Source: Flavobacterium pectinovorum (lineage in GTDB: Bacteria; Bacteroidota; Bacteroidia; Flavobacteriales; Flavobacteriaceae). Taken from it: DNA of 64,000 nucleotides. The notes under the pieces were generated by a model. It saw nothing but the letters and a program-made list of their open reading frames with translations. It was not told the origin of the DNA and searched no databases. Below are positions 16,935-24,538 of the stretch, piece after piece (positions within the stretch are counted from its first letter, which is position 1; every line of letters starts with the position of its first letter). The stretch is from the NCBI RefSeq assembly GCF_022802975.1, contig NZ_JAFEVZ010000002.1, forward strand, positions 124,001 through 188,000. Reading direction: 5' to 3'. Position numbers and translations under genes: made by a program.

Positions 16935-17477
16935 ATGGCTACTTCTACTCCTGTTATTCAAAAAAAATCATGTCAAATTTTGATTGTTGTTGATACTGCA
17001 GCAATTAAAAGTAAAAATTATGATATTGATGGTGAGAAACCAATCAAAATAAAAAAGGCAGAGTGGTTTCTAATTTATCAAAAGACAAATATCCATACAG
17101 TTACAGACTCTTTGCATTCGGTTTCTATTGATTCCAAAAAAAATAACAACATCATGATTTTTGGAATTTCTATTGATGGAGGCTCCTCGGATGCTATTAT
17201 TCTAAATCAAATTAAAAACTACAATTCAAAAAAAAACATTCTTTCATTTGAACCAATTTGTGTGTCCGAAAATGTGGTTTCAAATACTGTAAATGATGAA
17301 GGTGAGTTGTTTTTAACGAATGTTGAACAAAATTTCATCTGGTTTGAGTCTGTAATTTTTCATCCGGGAAAAATTAAGGTTAAAATATACTTCTCTCTAT
17401 ACTATTTAAGTTCAGATGGCAACCAACAAGATTTATATGGTCACTTTTGGTTTCCTTTAGAGATTAAGCTTTATTGA
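16935..17477 (+). CDS. Second, divergent PixA/AidA-family protein
   Basis: 180 residues. It keeps the family frame of the gene before it: KSCQILIVVDTAAIKSK at the start, NIMIFGISIDGGSSDAI in the middle, and YFSLYYLSSDGNQQDLYGHFWFP at the end (compare YIAVYTLADDGQTQELYGYYYWDP). Overall similarity is low and it is richer in Lys/Asn/Ile, so the duplication is old or the copies came separately. Predicted cytoplasmic, no catalytic motif. Expression probably comes from read-through of the intervening terminator. Confidence 0.72.
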   Translation: MATSTPVIQKKSCQILIVVDTAAIKSKNYDIDGEKPIKIKKAEWFLIYQKTNIHTVTDSLHSVSIDSKKNNNIMIFGISIDGGSSDAIILNQIKNYNSKKNILSFEPICVSENVVSNTVNDEGELFLTNVEQNFIWFESVIFHPGKIKVKIYFSLYYLSSDGNQQDLYGHFWFPLEIKLY

Positions 17478-17655
17478 TATTTTAAAATTAGCATCAATAA
17501 TTAAAACCTCTTTTTTGAATTGGACAATGTTAGATAACTTTTTAATTAATGGATGTCATGCACAAAATACATTTGTTTGACAGGACACTTTTAATCAAAA
17601 TTGATGCAGGAATTAAAATGAATTAATGTAAAAAATAACTCCATGTCAATTTTCA
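17478..17655. other. Intergenic before promoter P2
   Basis: AT-rich spacer, no coding frame and no strong hairpin terminator that I can see; the conserved promoter block begins at 17656. Confidence 0.4.
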
Positions 17656-17727
17656 TCTCTTTCGTGACTAACAATTTCTTTCTCGTGACATTTCTTTACT
17701 AAGTTCTATAAATCTAATATAGTTTTG
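17656..17727 (+). promoter_or_regulatory. Conserved promoter region P2 of the inclusion-body gene island
   Basis: Gap-free counterpart of 16022-16093. TCGTGAC occurs at 17662-17668 and again at 17683-17689, exactly 21 bases apart, and TAGTTTTG (17720-17727) is the -7 element. The repeats would lie at roughly -70 and -50 relative to the transcript start, a position used by activators such as LytTR-type response regulators (inference). Confidence 0.72.
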
Positions 17728-17770
17728 GGATAGAATAATAAGAGCTACTTCTTTGAAAATCTTAGGAATA

Positions 17771-17840
17771 GAAATAAAAAGTGGAGCAGATCCCACTGAA
17801 AAAAACGAGGCGGTTCTGAAAAGCCTTATGAGTAAGAAGA
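17771..17840 (+). promoter_or_regulatory. Conserved, probably structured 5' leader L2
   Basis: Counterpart of leader L1. Hairpin AGTGG 17780-17784/CCACT 17793-17797 with loop AGCAGATC; A-rich linker ending ACGA; hairpin GAGGC 17807-17811/GCCTT 17823-17827 containing the invariant CTGAAAA; possible pseudoknot UUCU 17814-17817 with AGAA 17835-17838. Compared with L1 the pseudoknot changes C-G to U-A, consistent with covariation. The optional middle hairpin of L1 is absent. Confidence 0.6.
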
Positions 17841-17858
17841 AATGTAAATTTAAAAGTT

Positions 17859-18272
17859 ATGGCAGATTTATTAGCAGGTGCTTATTTAGCAAAAGGCACA
17901 ATTGGAAATGTAGGTACACCAGGTGCGCCAGTTGCAACATTTAGTTTAGTAGTAGTACCATCTCAGCATTCTGTAACAGGAACAGTAGTAATTACTCAGG
18001 CGGTAAATGGTCCTGATAGTCATATTGTTGTTCAGGTAAAAGGAAGAATATATTCTACAGGATTTGGAAATTACACTCAGGTTGTGAGTCTTCAGGGACA
18101 ATATGTACAATCTTTTCCGCCACCGGCAATTGGTGCTTTTTTAGCAGATTTTAATGCTCATTTGGCGATCGATAATGCATGGAACGGGATAGGAGGTTTC
18201 TCTTACTACCAACATCAAATTGAAAATGTACCGGTTGCAGCGGCGAAAAATTTACAAGAACAGTTAGTATAA
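17859..18272 (+). CDS. DUF1842-like small protein
   Basis: 137 residues, no signal peptide. GAPVATFSLVVVPSQHSVTGTVVITQAVNGPD, the repeated beta-hairpin pattern (VVQVKGRIYSTGFGNYTQVVSLQGQYVQ) and the late GGFSYYQHQIENVPV resemble the DUF1842 family as I remember it from Burkholderia/Ralstonia, where members are small and function is unknown. It shares promoter and leader with the PixA-like gene 1.5 kb upstream, so both are likely made together. Start: the ATG at 17859 directly follows the conserved leader. Family name is a recollection and should be searched. Confidence 0.65.
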   Translation: MADLLAGAYLAKGTIGNVGTPGAPVATFSLVVVPSQHSVTGTVVITQAVNGPDSHIVVQVKGRIYSTGFGNYTQVVSLQGQYVQSFPPPAIGAFLADFNAHLAIDNAWNGIGGFSYYQHQIENVPVAAAKNLQEQLV

Positions 18273-18342
18273 TTTGCTTTCCGAATAATATTTTATTTAA
18301 GGGTAGGAAGAATAAAATTGTTGACCAATTGAATTTTACTTT

Positions 18343-18373
18343 AAAGATCGCCTGCTTTTGGCGATCTTTTTAT
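18343..18373 (+). terminator. Terminator after the DUF1842-like gene
   Basis: Stem AAAGATCGCC (18343-18352) with GGCGATCTTT (18360-18369) and a T-rich tail. Confidence 0.85.
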
Positions 18374-18402
18374 TTAGATCTTATTTTTATAATTCAAAAA
18401 AA

Positions 18403-19860
18403 ATGAAAAAAAAATATTTAATTATTGGGTTATTATCTGCAATAACAGGTGCTGGGGCTTACTATTTTTATAACCAAAATGAAGGAGCTGAAGAAAATGG
18501 AAGCACCGCTAAATACACTAGTATTTCATCAGATACATGTAATTGCGAAACCAGCTGGTTTCCGCATGATCAGACACCTGCTCCGAAAGAAGGTGACGGA
18601 AGCCCTTTTGATAGTGAGAGCACGACAAATTGTGATTTTCATCAATGGTCTTGGCAAAAGTTTTTATGGCTTACCAAACCTTTACCAAACGGAAATCCAT
18701 TGTTTTTAGATTCCCTGAACATCGTTTCTCCTGAGATGGAAAATGTTGCTCCGCAGCTGGGATTAAAATTAGCCCTGAGTTCTATTAAACAGGCAGGACC
18801 TGAAGGAATTTTGGTTTCTAATCCTAAGTATAACAATGTTGCTGATACGGTATATTATTCCATTCACATCAATAATTTATTTAAGGATAAAGCTGTCGAA
18901 ATGGCTAATCTGATTCATACCGGCAAATTACCGTATTCAAATCTAGAAACATTTCCGGTTGGTGCACTGGAATTAAAAGTTTCATGGATCGATATAAATG
19001 CAATTCAGAAGGAAAAACAGGCCGATTATTTTACGACGAAAGCGGCAGTTCAGAACAAAAAAGGACAATATGTGGCAAAAACTATGGCCTTGTTAGGGAT
19101 GCACGTTGTGGGGGTTGTAAAAAATCATCCTGAATTTATCTGGGCAACTTTTGAACATAAAGAACTGGCTCCGGTTTACGACCTGAAAAATAATTCGGTT
19201 ACTTCTGCAAATGAAATGCTGTTTTATGAAAAAGGTACAACCTCCGGGATACAAAGTATTAAATGGAAAAATGGCCAGCCTTTAGTTCCAAACAAAGCTT
19301 TTATTCTTTACGAATACGGAATTCCAAAAGATCTGGACTCCGGTTCTTATATGGCGACAAGTCAGGCTGAACCGGCTAATTTTAATAATATTACCAACAT
19401 TAATACATGTGTGGCATCTAATCTGAAAGATGTTTTTAAGAATTATTTTTATAACGGTTCTATCTGGCTAAATTTTGATGGAATGTCTTCTGAAAATCAG
19501 GCCAAGGCAATCGTGACCAGAAATATATCCAGTGCATTGCCTGATTCGCTGGCAAGAGGCTCTGTTAATCTCGCTAATATCACAATGGAAACTTATACAC
19601 AAACGTTTACCAAAGATATACACGACATCAAAAACACCAATTTAGTAAGCTGTTTTACCTGTCATCAATCCAGTAATTTTGATAAAACAGCGGGAGGGAA
19701 ATCTCCTTTGTACTTGAGTCATGTTTTTGAGTCTTACCTGTACACGACCAAGCCGAAGCCAAGTGCTAAAAATGCTGGCGATACTAAGCTGAGACGTATT
19801 GAAGAAACAAGAGCTTTGAAATTAAAACAGTTTGAAGAGTTTGTTCGTGCTAAACAATAA
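18403..19860 (+). CDS. Membrane-anchored protein with a single CxxCH haem motif
   Basis: 485 residues from ATG 18403; the in-frame TTG at 18358 is inside the terminator and is rejected. Residues 4-24 (KYLIIGLLSAITGAGAYYFY) are a signal anchor, placing the rest in the periplasm. The haem-attachment motif is C417-F-T-C420-H421 in the sequence SCFTCHQSS. N-terminal cysteines (TCNCETSW) and CDFHQWSWQKFLWLTKP, similar to the AWQTF-type motif of a poorly described cytochrome-like family, are also visible. It follows the DUF1842-like gene, after a terminator. It is probably a mono-haem c-type protein with a large unknown domain; electron partner unknown. Confidence 0.7.
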   Translation: MKKKYLIIGLLSAITGAGAYYFYNQNEGAEENGSTAKYTSISSDTCNCETSWFPHDQTPAPKEGDGSPFDSESTTNCDFHQWSWQKFLWLTKPLPNGNPLFLDSLNIVSPEMENVAPQLGLKLALSSIKQAGPEGILVSNPKYNNVADTVYYSIHINNLFKDKAVEMANLIHTGKLPYSNLETFPVGALELKVSWIDINAIQKEKQADYFTTKAAVQNKKGQYVAKTMALLGMHVVGVVKNHPEFIWATFEHKELAPVYDLKNNSVTSANEMLFYEKGTTSGIQSIKWKNGQPLVPNKAFILYEYGIPKDLDSGSYMATSQAEPANFNNITNINTCVASNLKDVFKNYFYNGSIWLNFDGMSSENQAKAIVTRNISSALPDSLARGSVNLANITMETYTQTFTKDIHDIKNTNLVSCFTCHQSSNFDKTAGGKSPLYLSHVFESYLYTTKPKPSAKNAGDTKLRRIEETRALKLKQFEEFVRAKQ

Positions 19861-19939
19861 TAACCGCTAACAGATTATGCTTTTTTGGGGGAAAGTTAAT
19901 TCGTTTTGAGGGGATTAAGGTTGTTGTTTAAAAATGTAA

Positions 19940-20391
19940 TTATCTGTTTTCGCTTATTTTTTTCAGAATTTCATTTCTCATAGAAAGAAAGTTAGTCAGG
20001 TGATTTTTTAAAAACAAGGTATCGAATAATTTTCCGATAATGCCAAACGGAGTTTCATATTGCAGTTGATCTGTCATTATGGTAACTCCGTTTTTTTCTT
20101 CAAAAAAATGCTCATGTCTGAAAGATTTGAATTTTCCTTCTTCCATTTCATCCACAAAATAATCGTAGAAATTCATTGCAGTGATTCGGCTTTTATGAGT
20201 TAGATAAAATCCGAAATGTTTACCGCGCCAGGTTACGGTTTCGTTTAAACTGATTAAACCTGAAGTTACACCGTCAATTGCTTTTTCTTTTGAAGGGCTG
20301 CAGATTGCTGGTGAATATCTATATTTCGTGATACATCAAAAACAGTTTTTAATGGAGCGTTTATTTTTGTGATGAGATGAATGGTTGTCAT
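19940..20391 (-). pseudogene. SRPBCC-family protein, broken by a one-base frameshift
   Basis: Read from ATG 20391 on the minus strand, the frame gives MTTIHLITKINAPLKTVFDV then RNIDIHQQSA, and soon hits a TAA. Shifting by one base near 20297-20302 restores SPSKEKAIDGVTSGL... and WRGKHFGFYLTHKSRITAMNFYDYF, running to the stop at 19940. The combined protein, about 150 residues, is a typical SRPBCC (START-like ligand-binding) member. The break is best explained by one missing base (GCAGCCC for GCAAGCCC), either a real mutation or a sequencing error. It sits downstream of the TIGR01777 gene, a common neighbour for this family. Confidence 0.8.
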
Positions 20392-20415
20392 TAATTTATG
20401 TTTTTTTGCGCAAAC

Positions 20416-20507
20416 TTGTCATTCCGAGGAACGAGGAATCTCCGTTAGAAGCTCTACAAAGATTGAGGATTTTGATTGCGGAGATTCCTCGTTCCTCGGA
20501 ATGACAA
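20416..20507. repeat. Perfect 29-bp inverted repeat element
   Basis: Arms 20416-20444 and 20479-20507 are exact reverse complements; the core reads TCATTCCGAGGAACGAGGAA. The spacer is 34 bases. This motif is of the kind I know as a dispersed intergenic repeat in Bacteroidetes; it lies between two same-strand genes. No transposase is present. Confidence 0.88.
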
Positions 20508-20538
20508 TATTGTGTGAATTGGGGGAGTAAGAAGTTCT

Positions 20539-21450
20539 TTACTGCAATAAATTTTTAAAAGCTTCATCAATATCTCCAAACTTAAATTGAAACCCATTTT
20601 CCAAAAGCCTTTTGGGAATCACATTTCTACTTTTTAAAACCAGTTCTGCTTCTGTTCGAATAAAGAAAGACCCAATTTTCAGTAAAAATTTACTCATCGG
20701 AATACCAAAAGGAAAATCAACTGCTTTTCTAAGTTTCTGCATAAAATCTGCATTTCGAATGGGTTTGGGAGCAACGATATTGATAACGCCTGTGAGTTCT
20801 TTTTGAATGATTAAATCAACTGCATTTACAAAATCCTCTTCGTGAATCCAGCTCACAAACTGATTACCAATTCCCTGTTTTCCTCCAAAACCAATTTTCG
20901 CCAAAGTTTTTAGCGGAATAAAAGCACCTCCGTTTTTCCCTAAAACGATAGAAGTTCGCAAAGCGGTTTTTAATGTATTTGGCGTTTCAGTTTTAAAGAA
21001 TGCTTTTTCCCATGAAAGTGCCACATTAATAGAAAAATCGTTTCCGATCTCGCCATCAGTTTCATCCATTTGTTTGTCTAATGAAAAACGATAAATGGTT
21101 GCGGTTGAAGAATTCAGCCAGTGTTTCGGTGGGTTTTGGCAATTTAAAACTGCCTTGTTCAGGATTTTGGTACTTTGAATACGGGATAATAAAATCTCTT
21201 TTTTATTCTTTTCTGTATAGCGGCAATCGACAGATTTACCCGCCATATTGATTAAGACAGCAGCGTTTTCAAGTTCTTTTTCCCAGCCGGAGAAAGTTCT
21301 GGCATTCCAGTTTACATATTTAATTCCGTCAATTGTTTTGGAGTTTCCTCTGGTCAGAATTACGATTTCTTCAAATTGATCTTTAAAATGATTTACCAAA
21401 ACCTGTCCTAAAAAACCGGTTCCGGCTGCGATAATGAGTTTTTTCATCAT
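20539..21450 (-). CDS. TIGR01777-family NAD-dependent epimerase-like oxidoreductase
   Basis: 303 residues. Rossmann motif AAGTGFLGQ in the N-terminus (a variant of GxTGFxG), NMAGKSVDCRYTEKNKKEILLSRIQST, LNSSTATIY, ETDGEIGNDF and LRTSIVLGKNGGAF are the signatures of the YfcH/TIGR01777 group of extended SDR proteins; the C-terminal DUF1731-like tail has SRNVIPKRLLENGFQFKF. The family's reaction is unknown. Start ATG overlaps the stop of the DCC1-like gene by one base, so the two are coupled; last intact gene of the GbsR-led operon. Confidence 0.9.
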   Translation of the reverse strand: MMKKLIIAAGTGFLGQVLVNHFKDQFEEIVILTRGNSKTIDGIKYVNWNARTFSGWEKELENAAVLINMAGKSVDCRYTEKNKKEILLSRIQSTKILNKAVLNCQNPPKHWLNSSTATIYRFSLDKQMDETDGEIGNDFSINVALSWEKAFFKTETPNTLKTALRTSIVLGKNGGAFIPLKTLAKIGFGGKQGIGNQFVSWIHEEDFVNAVDLIIQKELTGVINIVAPKPIRNADFMQKLRKAVDFPFGIPMSKFLLKIGSFFIRTEAELVLKSRNVIPKRLLENGFQFKFGDIDEAFKNLLQ

Positions 21451-22271
21451 TAGAAATTTAAAATTAAAAACAGGGCAATAATTCTATAGAGAACCCAGGT
21501 GTAAGATAGATAAAATGGAAGTTTTAAAATTTTAATTCTTCTAAAATGTTCCAAAAACATAATGAATACCGTTACTCCAAACCATCCTGAAATTATCATT
21601 TGCGGAAGTTGAATAAATAGACTCAAAATTAAAACCGGACTTAAAATTAAAGATCCCAACAAAGAAACCGTCATTAAATTCCCCGCATAATTGAGAATCG
21701 TTTTCCTGTCAAATTTGAAAAGAAACCAACTTTGGAAAACAATTTGTCCAAATGCCAAAATCAATTCTCTTGTAATGGTGCTTTTCGGAAAATTCAAAAT
21801 CAAATTAGAATATCCAAATAATATAAAAGTTGTTGCTGTTAATGCAAATCCGATAAACAGAAATCTGTATTTATAATTGAAATCAGGGATGCATTGCAGT
21901 TTGTTTTCTTCTTTTATCTTTCCCGGAATAATTACTTTCCGGTTGTAAGAAACAAAAGAATACAGTTTTTTAAGAATGAAATGAATAGGTTTTCGGGTTG
22001 CAATTTTTTCAATTAAAGGGAAAGAAAAACCAACAACTTTAATTAAACTGTCAACTCCATAAACTACTGTTTGTGCTTTATTGTCAATCAAAGCAATTTC
22101 GTTTGGAGCACGTTTTAAGTCTACAAAATTTTGCTCCTCTTCAGATAATTGACAATAAGATTTTCTTCCGTTTTGATCCAACATTCCGCTTTTTACAAAC
22201 CCGGTTGTGTACAAATTGCAAAGCGGGCAATCTTCGTCATAAAGTAAGGTTTGGTTTTCGAGCGTTTTCAT
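21450..22271 (-). CDS. DCC1-like (DUF393) thiol-oxidoreductase domain fused to a membrane region
   Basis: 273 residues. Residues 8-25 (LLYDEDCPLCNLYTTGF) carry the DxxCxxC motif of the DCC1-like family, predicted thioredoxin-fold proteins. From about residue 130 on there are four hydrophobic segments (FLFIGFALTATTFILFGY, and later ones up to WVLYRIIALFLILNF). Membrane-bound DCC1 forms are less common than the stand-alone 130-residue form. It is in an operon with small membrane proteins, DUF2071 and TIGR01777 genes, suggesting a shared redox or membrane-modification task that is not known. Confidence 0.82.
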   Translation of the reverse strand: MKTLENQTLLYDEDCPLCNLYTTGFVKSGMLDQNGRKSYCQLSEEEQNFVDLKRAPNEIALIDNKAQTVVYGVDSLIKVVGFSFPLIEKIATRKPIHFILKKLYSFVSYNRKVIIPGKIKEENKLQCIPDFNYKYRFLFIGFALTATTFILFGYSNLILNFPKSTITRELILAFGQIVFQSWFLFKFDRKTILNYAGNLMTVSLLGSLILSPVLILSLFIQLPQMIISGWFGVTVFIMFLEHFRRIKILKLPFYLSYTWVLYRIIALFLILNF

Positions 22272-22282
22272 GAGATAAATGT

Positions 22283-22669
22283 TTAAGCTTTATAAACCAG
22301 TTTTTCTTCTTCCTGAGCTTCTTTTGCTTTTCTTTTTCCTCTAAAAAAGAAATACAAATTAAAGAACAACATAATTCCCAGATAAATAGAAAATCCTCCA
22401 ATTTTATAGCTTAATCTTTCAATCAATTCCTGATAACTATTTTCGCTGATGTTCATTTGAAGAATCATAAGGGCAAAACCAATATTTAAAAGGTAAAAAC
22501 CGGTTTCAAAAAGTCTGTTCGTTGCATCGGCTATATCTTCACGGCCTTTAAAAATATCCAGCATAAAGATTTTGCCGTTTTTGAAAAGTGTTTTAGAAAC
22601 ATAATAAGTAAGGAATAATGCAATTGGTAAATAAATACTGTAACCGATTAAGATTTTTGTAGTTTCCAT
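22283..22669 (-). CDS. Small membrane protein, paralogue of the next gene
   Basis: 128 residues with three to four hydrophobic segments (IGYSIYLPIALFLTYYVSKTLF; FYLLNIGFALMILQM; GGFSIYLGIMLFFNLYFFFRG) and a charged tail. It shares the GYxIYLxIxxF start, the K(T/I)x(F/Y)KNGxI(F/Y)xxx motif and the FYLLNIGFALM/YYLLNIGYCAM block with the gene at 22688-23035, so the pair is a tandem duplication. Inner membrane; family not recognised. Confidence 0.75.
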   Translation of the reverse strand: METTKILIGYSIYLPIALFLTYYVSKTLFKNGKIFMLDIFKGREDIADATNRLFETGFYLLNIGFALMILQMNISENSYQELIERLSYKIGGFSIYLGIMLFFNLYFFFRGKRKAKEAQEEEKLVYKA

Positions 22670-22687
22670 AATAGTTGATTTTAGTTG

Positions 22688-23035
22688 TTATTTAATGAGT
22701 TTGTGAATGTATTTTGAAATAATTATAATGTTGAGGTAATGCAATACTGATATAATAAAAATAATGACAGCTGTTTTGAAGCAAATAATTTCGGTTAATT
22801 GTGTGAGCGATATTATTTTTTGCCAGGAAATCAATGTCATTGCACAATAACCAATATTTAAAAGGTAATAGCCCAAAAGCAAAACCTGATTGATTTTTTG
22901 ACAGATATCAGCATGATTTGGAATTAGTTCTGCGACATAAATGTTTCCGTTTTTATAGCAGATTTTTCCAACTTTCAGAATAATAAAAATTGTAATGCTG
23001 AGGTAAATAAAATACCCGATGATGTTGAGGTTCAT
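22688..23035 (-). CDS. Small membrane protein, tandem paralogue
   Basis: 115 residues. IGYFIYLSITIFIILKVGKICYKNGNIYVAEL, then GYYLLNIGYCAMTLI and a last hydrophobic stretch (AVIIFIISVLHYLNIIIIS). It lacks the charged tail of its paralogue. It lies 18 bases upstream of the paralogue and 7 bases downstream of the DUF2071 gene, so it is surely co-transcribed. Confidence 0.72.
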   Translation of the reverse strand: MNLNIIGYFIYLSITIFIILKVGKICYKNGNIYVAELIPNHADICQKINQVLLLGYYLLNIGYCAMTLISWQKIISLTQLTEIICFKTAVIIFIISVLHYLNIIIISKYIHKLIK

Positions 23036-23042
23036 AATTGTT

Positions 23043-23786
23043 TCAGATTAACATTTCGTGTTCTAATACATTTAAAAATTCCAGTTTTCGTTTATTCTTT
23101 ACTGTGATTTTTGAACCTTTAGCAAGGAATACAGAAGCTGGTTTTTGAGCCTGAAGAAGCCCAAAATCGGTTCCGTATGTATTTTCAAAATCAATATCAA
23201 CATGGTATTTTAAAACTTCAAGCTGTTCCCATCTCGGATGTGTTACCTCATATTCAAATGTGGTTTTCTCATTGATTTTTGTATATCCGAAATAATGTTC
23301 TGTAATAAACTCAGCTTCAGAATCAACCTGAATTTCTTTAAAATCTTTTCTAGTTTCTAAATGAATTGTATTCCAGTTTTTATCATTTTTCCATTGATAT
23401 ATAAAAGTTTTTGTTTCCACATTTTTTACAACTTCATGTCTCATTTCTTGAGTTTCATAATGTTCCTGATACAACGTATTGGCAATAAAAGCAATCGCTT
23501 TTTTCGGAACAATTTCCTTGATAAAAACAACTCCTCGTTTCCATTCCCCATTCTCAAAACGTTTTACATAGAATCTCAAATTCACTTCTTCAAAATTGAT
23601 ATGAAACGGAACTTTCAAACCTAAAACTTTGGTGTTTTTGAACATAAAACCAACTAAGCTGACATAACATTTGTTGTTCCAGAAATCTATTTCAGTACCA
23701 TTAGGAAGATATTTTTCTAAGATTTTAGCATCAACCTCGTAATTGAAAAGTGCTAAGTTTTTCCATTCTGCTTTTAAGAAGTTCAT
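23043..23786 (-). CDS. DUF2071 (YqjF-like) protein
   Basis: 247 residues. LKAEWKNLALFNYEVDAKILEKYLPNGTEIDFWNNKCYVSLVGFMF, then LNFEEVNLRFYVK-like wording (NFEEVNLRFYVKRF) and GVVFIKEIVPKKAIAFIAN are the hallmarks of DUF2071, an acetoacetate-decarboxylase-like fold of unknown function. No signal peptide. It overlaps the next gene upstream by four bases (ATGA-type coupling). Confidence 0.88.
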   Translation of the reverse strand: MNFLKAEWKNLALFNYEVDAKILEKYLPNGTEIDFWNNKCYVSLVGFMFKNTKVLGLKVPFHINFEEVNLRFYVKRFENGEWKRGVVFIKEIVPKKAIAFIANTLYQEHYETQEMRHEVVKNVETKTFIYQWKNDKNWNTIHLETRKDFKEIQVDSEAEFITEHYFGYTKINEKTTFEYEVTHPRWEQLEVLKYHVDIDFENTYGTDFGLLQAQKPASVFLAKGSKITVKNKRKLEFLNVLEHEMLI

Positions 23787-24118
23787 AGTTTGGCTTTTTG
23801 ATAAATTATTATTGAAAGGAAAATTGCAATTACTGAAGGAACACCAAAAAGTACATAGCTTAAAAAATTATATAATTCCATTTTGCAAATGACAATAAGG
23901 GAAATAAAGAACAAAAGAACGCTTGTGGCATATATTTGAAGGTTTTTGTCATGAGGTTCTTCAGCTAACATTTTTAAGCCAATAGTAATTTGGAATATTC
24001 CAGTAAGAAATAGCGAGAGCATAGCGTAGGATAAAAATCCGGCGTCAGATACTGCGATTAAACAAAAGAATATTGGTAATCCCACAAAAAAATAATTTAG
24101 ATAGTTAATTGCTTTCAT
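23783..24118 (-). CDS. Small membrane protein of unknown function
   Basis: 111 residues with four hydrophobic segments (YFFVGLPIFFCLIAVSDAGFL; MLSLFLTGIFQITIGL; ATSVLLFFISLIVICKM; YVLFGVPSVIAIFLSIIIY) and a short polar loop AEEPHDKNLQ. Overlaps both neighbours by four bases, so it belongs to the operon. Family not recognised. Confidence 0.72.
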   Translation of the reverse strand: MKAINYLNYFFVGLPIFFCLIAVSDAGFLSYAMLSLFLTGIFQITIGLKMLAEEPHDKNLQIYATSVLLFFISLIVICKMELYNFLSYVLFGVPSVIAIFLSIIIYQKAKL

Positions 24119-24471
24119 GGCTGTTGATTGTTTATGTTTTCTTGTTTAATTAATATTCTAATAAAATAAAAAGCAGTGGCATTTGGTATTATGGTTACAA
24201 AGACAACTTGTAAAAAGTCATTCCACATGATAATTTGGAAAAATGAAAATAGTATAGAGAAATTCAAAATGGTAATAAGCCAATATCTTTTAATTTCTTT
24301 TTTAATGTCATCATTATTTGGTTTTGAAAATATTTTAATTGTCAGAAATATTGCTGAAATCACATTCGTTACGGTCAGGAATGACTGTCCGATAAATCGG
24401 AAGTAACAAGTCAAATAAAGTAGAAAACAAATTACGCTTGCAAAAAGATTAAATTGTTTGAAGCTTATCAT
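24115..24471 (-). CDS. Small membrane protein of unknown function
   Basis: 118 residues, four hydrophobic segments beginning with LFASVICFLLYLTCYFRFIG, a polar loop FSKPNNDDIKKEIKRYW and a last segment VVFVTIIPNATAFYFIRILI. First gene of the operon after the regulator; the stop overlaps the start of the following gene by four bases. Family not recognised. Confidence 0.7.
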   Translation of the reverse strand: MISFKQFNLFASVICFLLYLTCYFRFIGQSFLTVTNVISAIFLTIKIFSKPNNDDIKKEIKRYWLITILNFSILFSFFQIIMWNDFLQVVFVTIIPNATAFYFIRILIKQENINNQQP

Positions 24472-24487
24472 AATTATTGATTGTTTT

Positions 24488-24513
24488 AAACTTTCAGAAA
24501 AAAATGAAAGTTT
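24488..24513. promoter_or_regulatory. Inverted repeat AAACTTTCA-N8-TGAAAGTTT
   Basis: Perfect 9-bp arms 24488-24496 and 24505-24513 lie between the GbsR gene stop and the first membrane gene start. The word AAACTTTCA recurs at 25128-25136 in the regulator's own promoter. It could be a second operator of the regulator or a weak attenuating hairpin; no T-run follows. Confidence 0.5.
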
Positions 24514-24538
24514 GGATTAAATTTTTTTAGTTTTAGAA

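Noticed and set aside
17753..17944. Open frame across the second conserved leader
   Set aside because: It covers the hairpin leader and the start of the DUF1842-like gene in another frame, has no family-like sequence, and the leader similarity to 16191-16290 is at RNA level with indels that break a frame.
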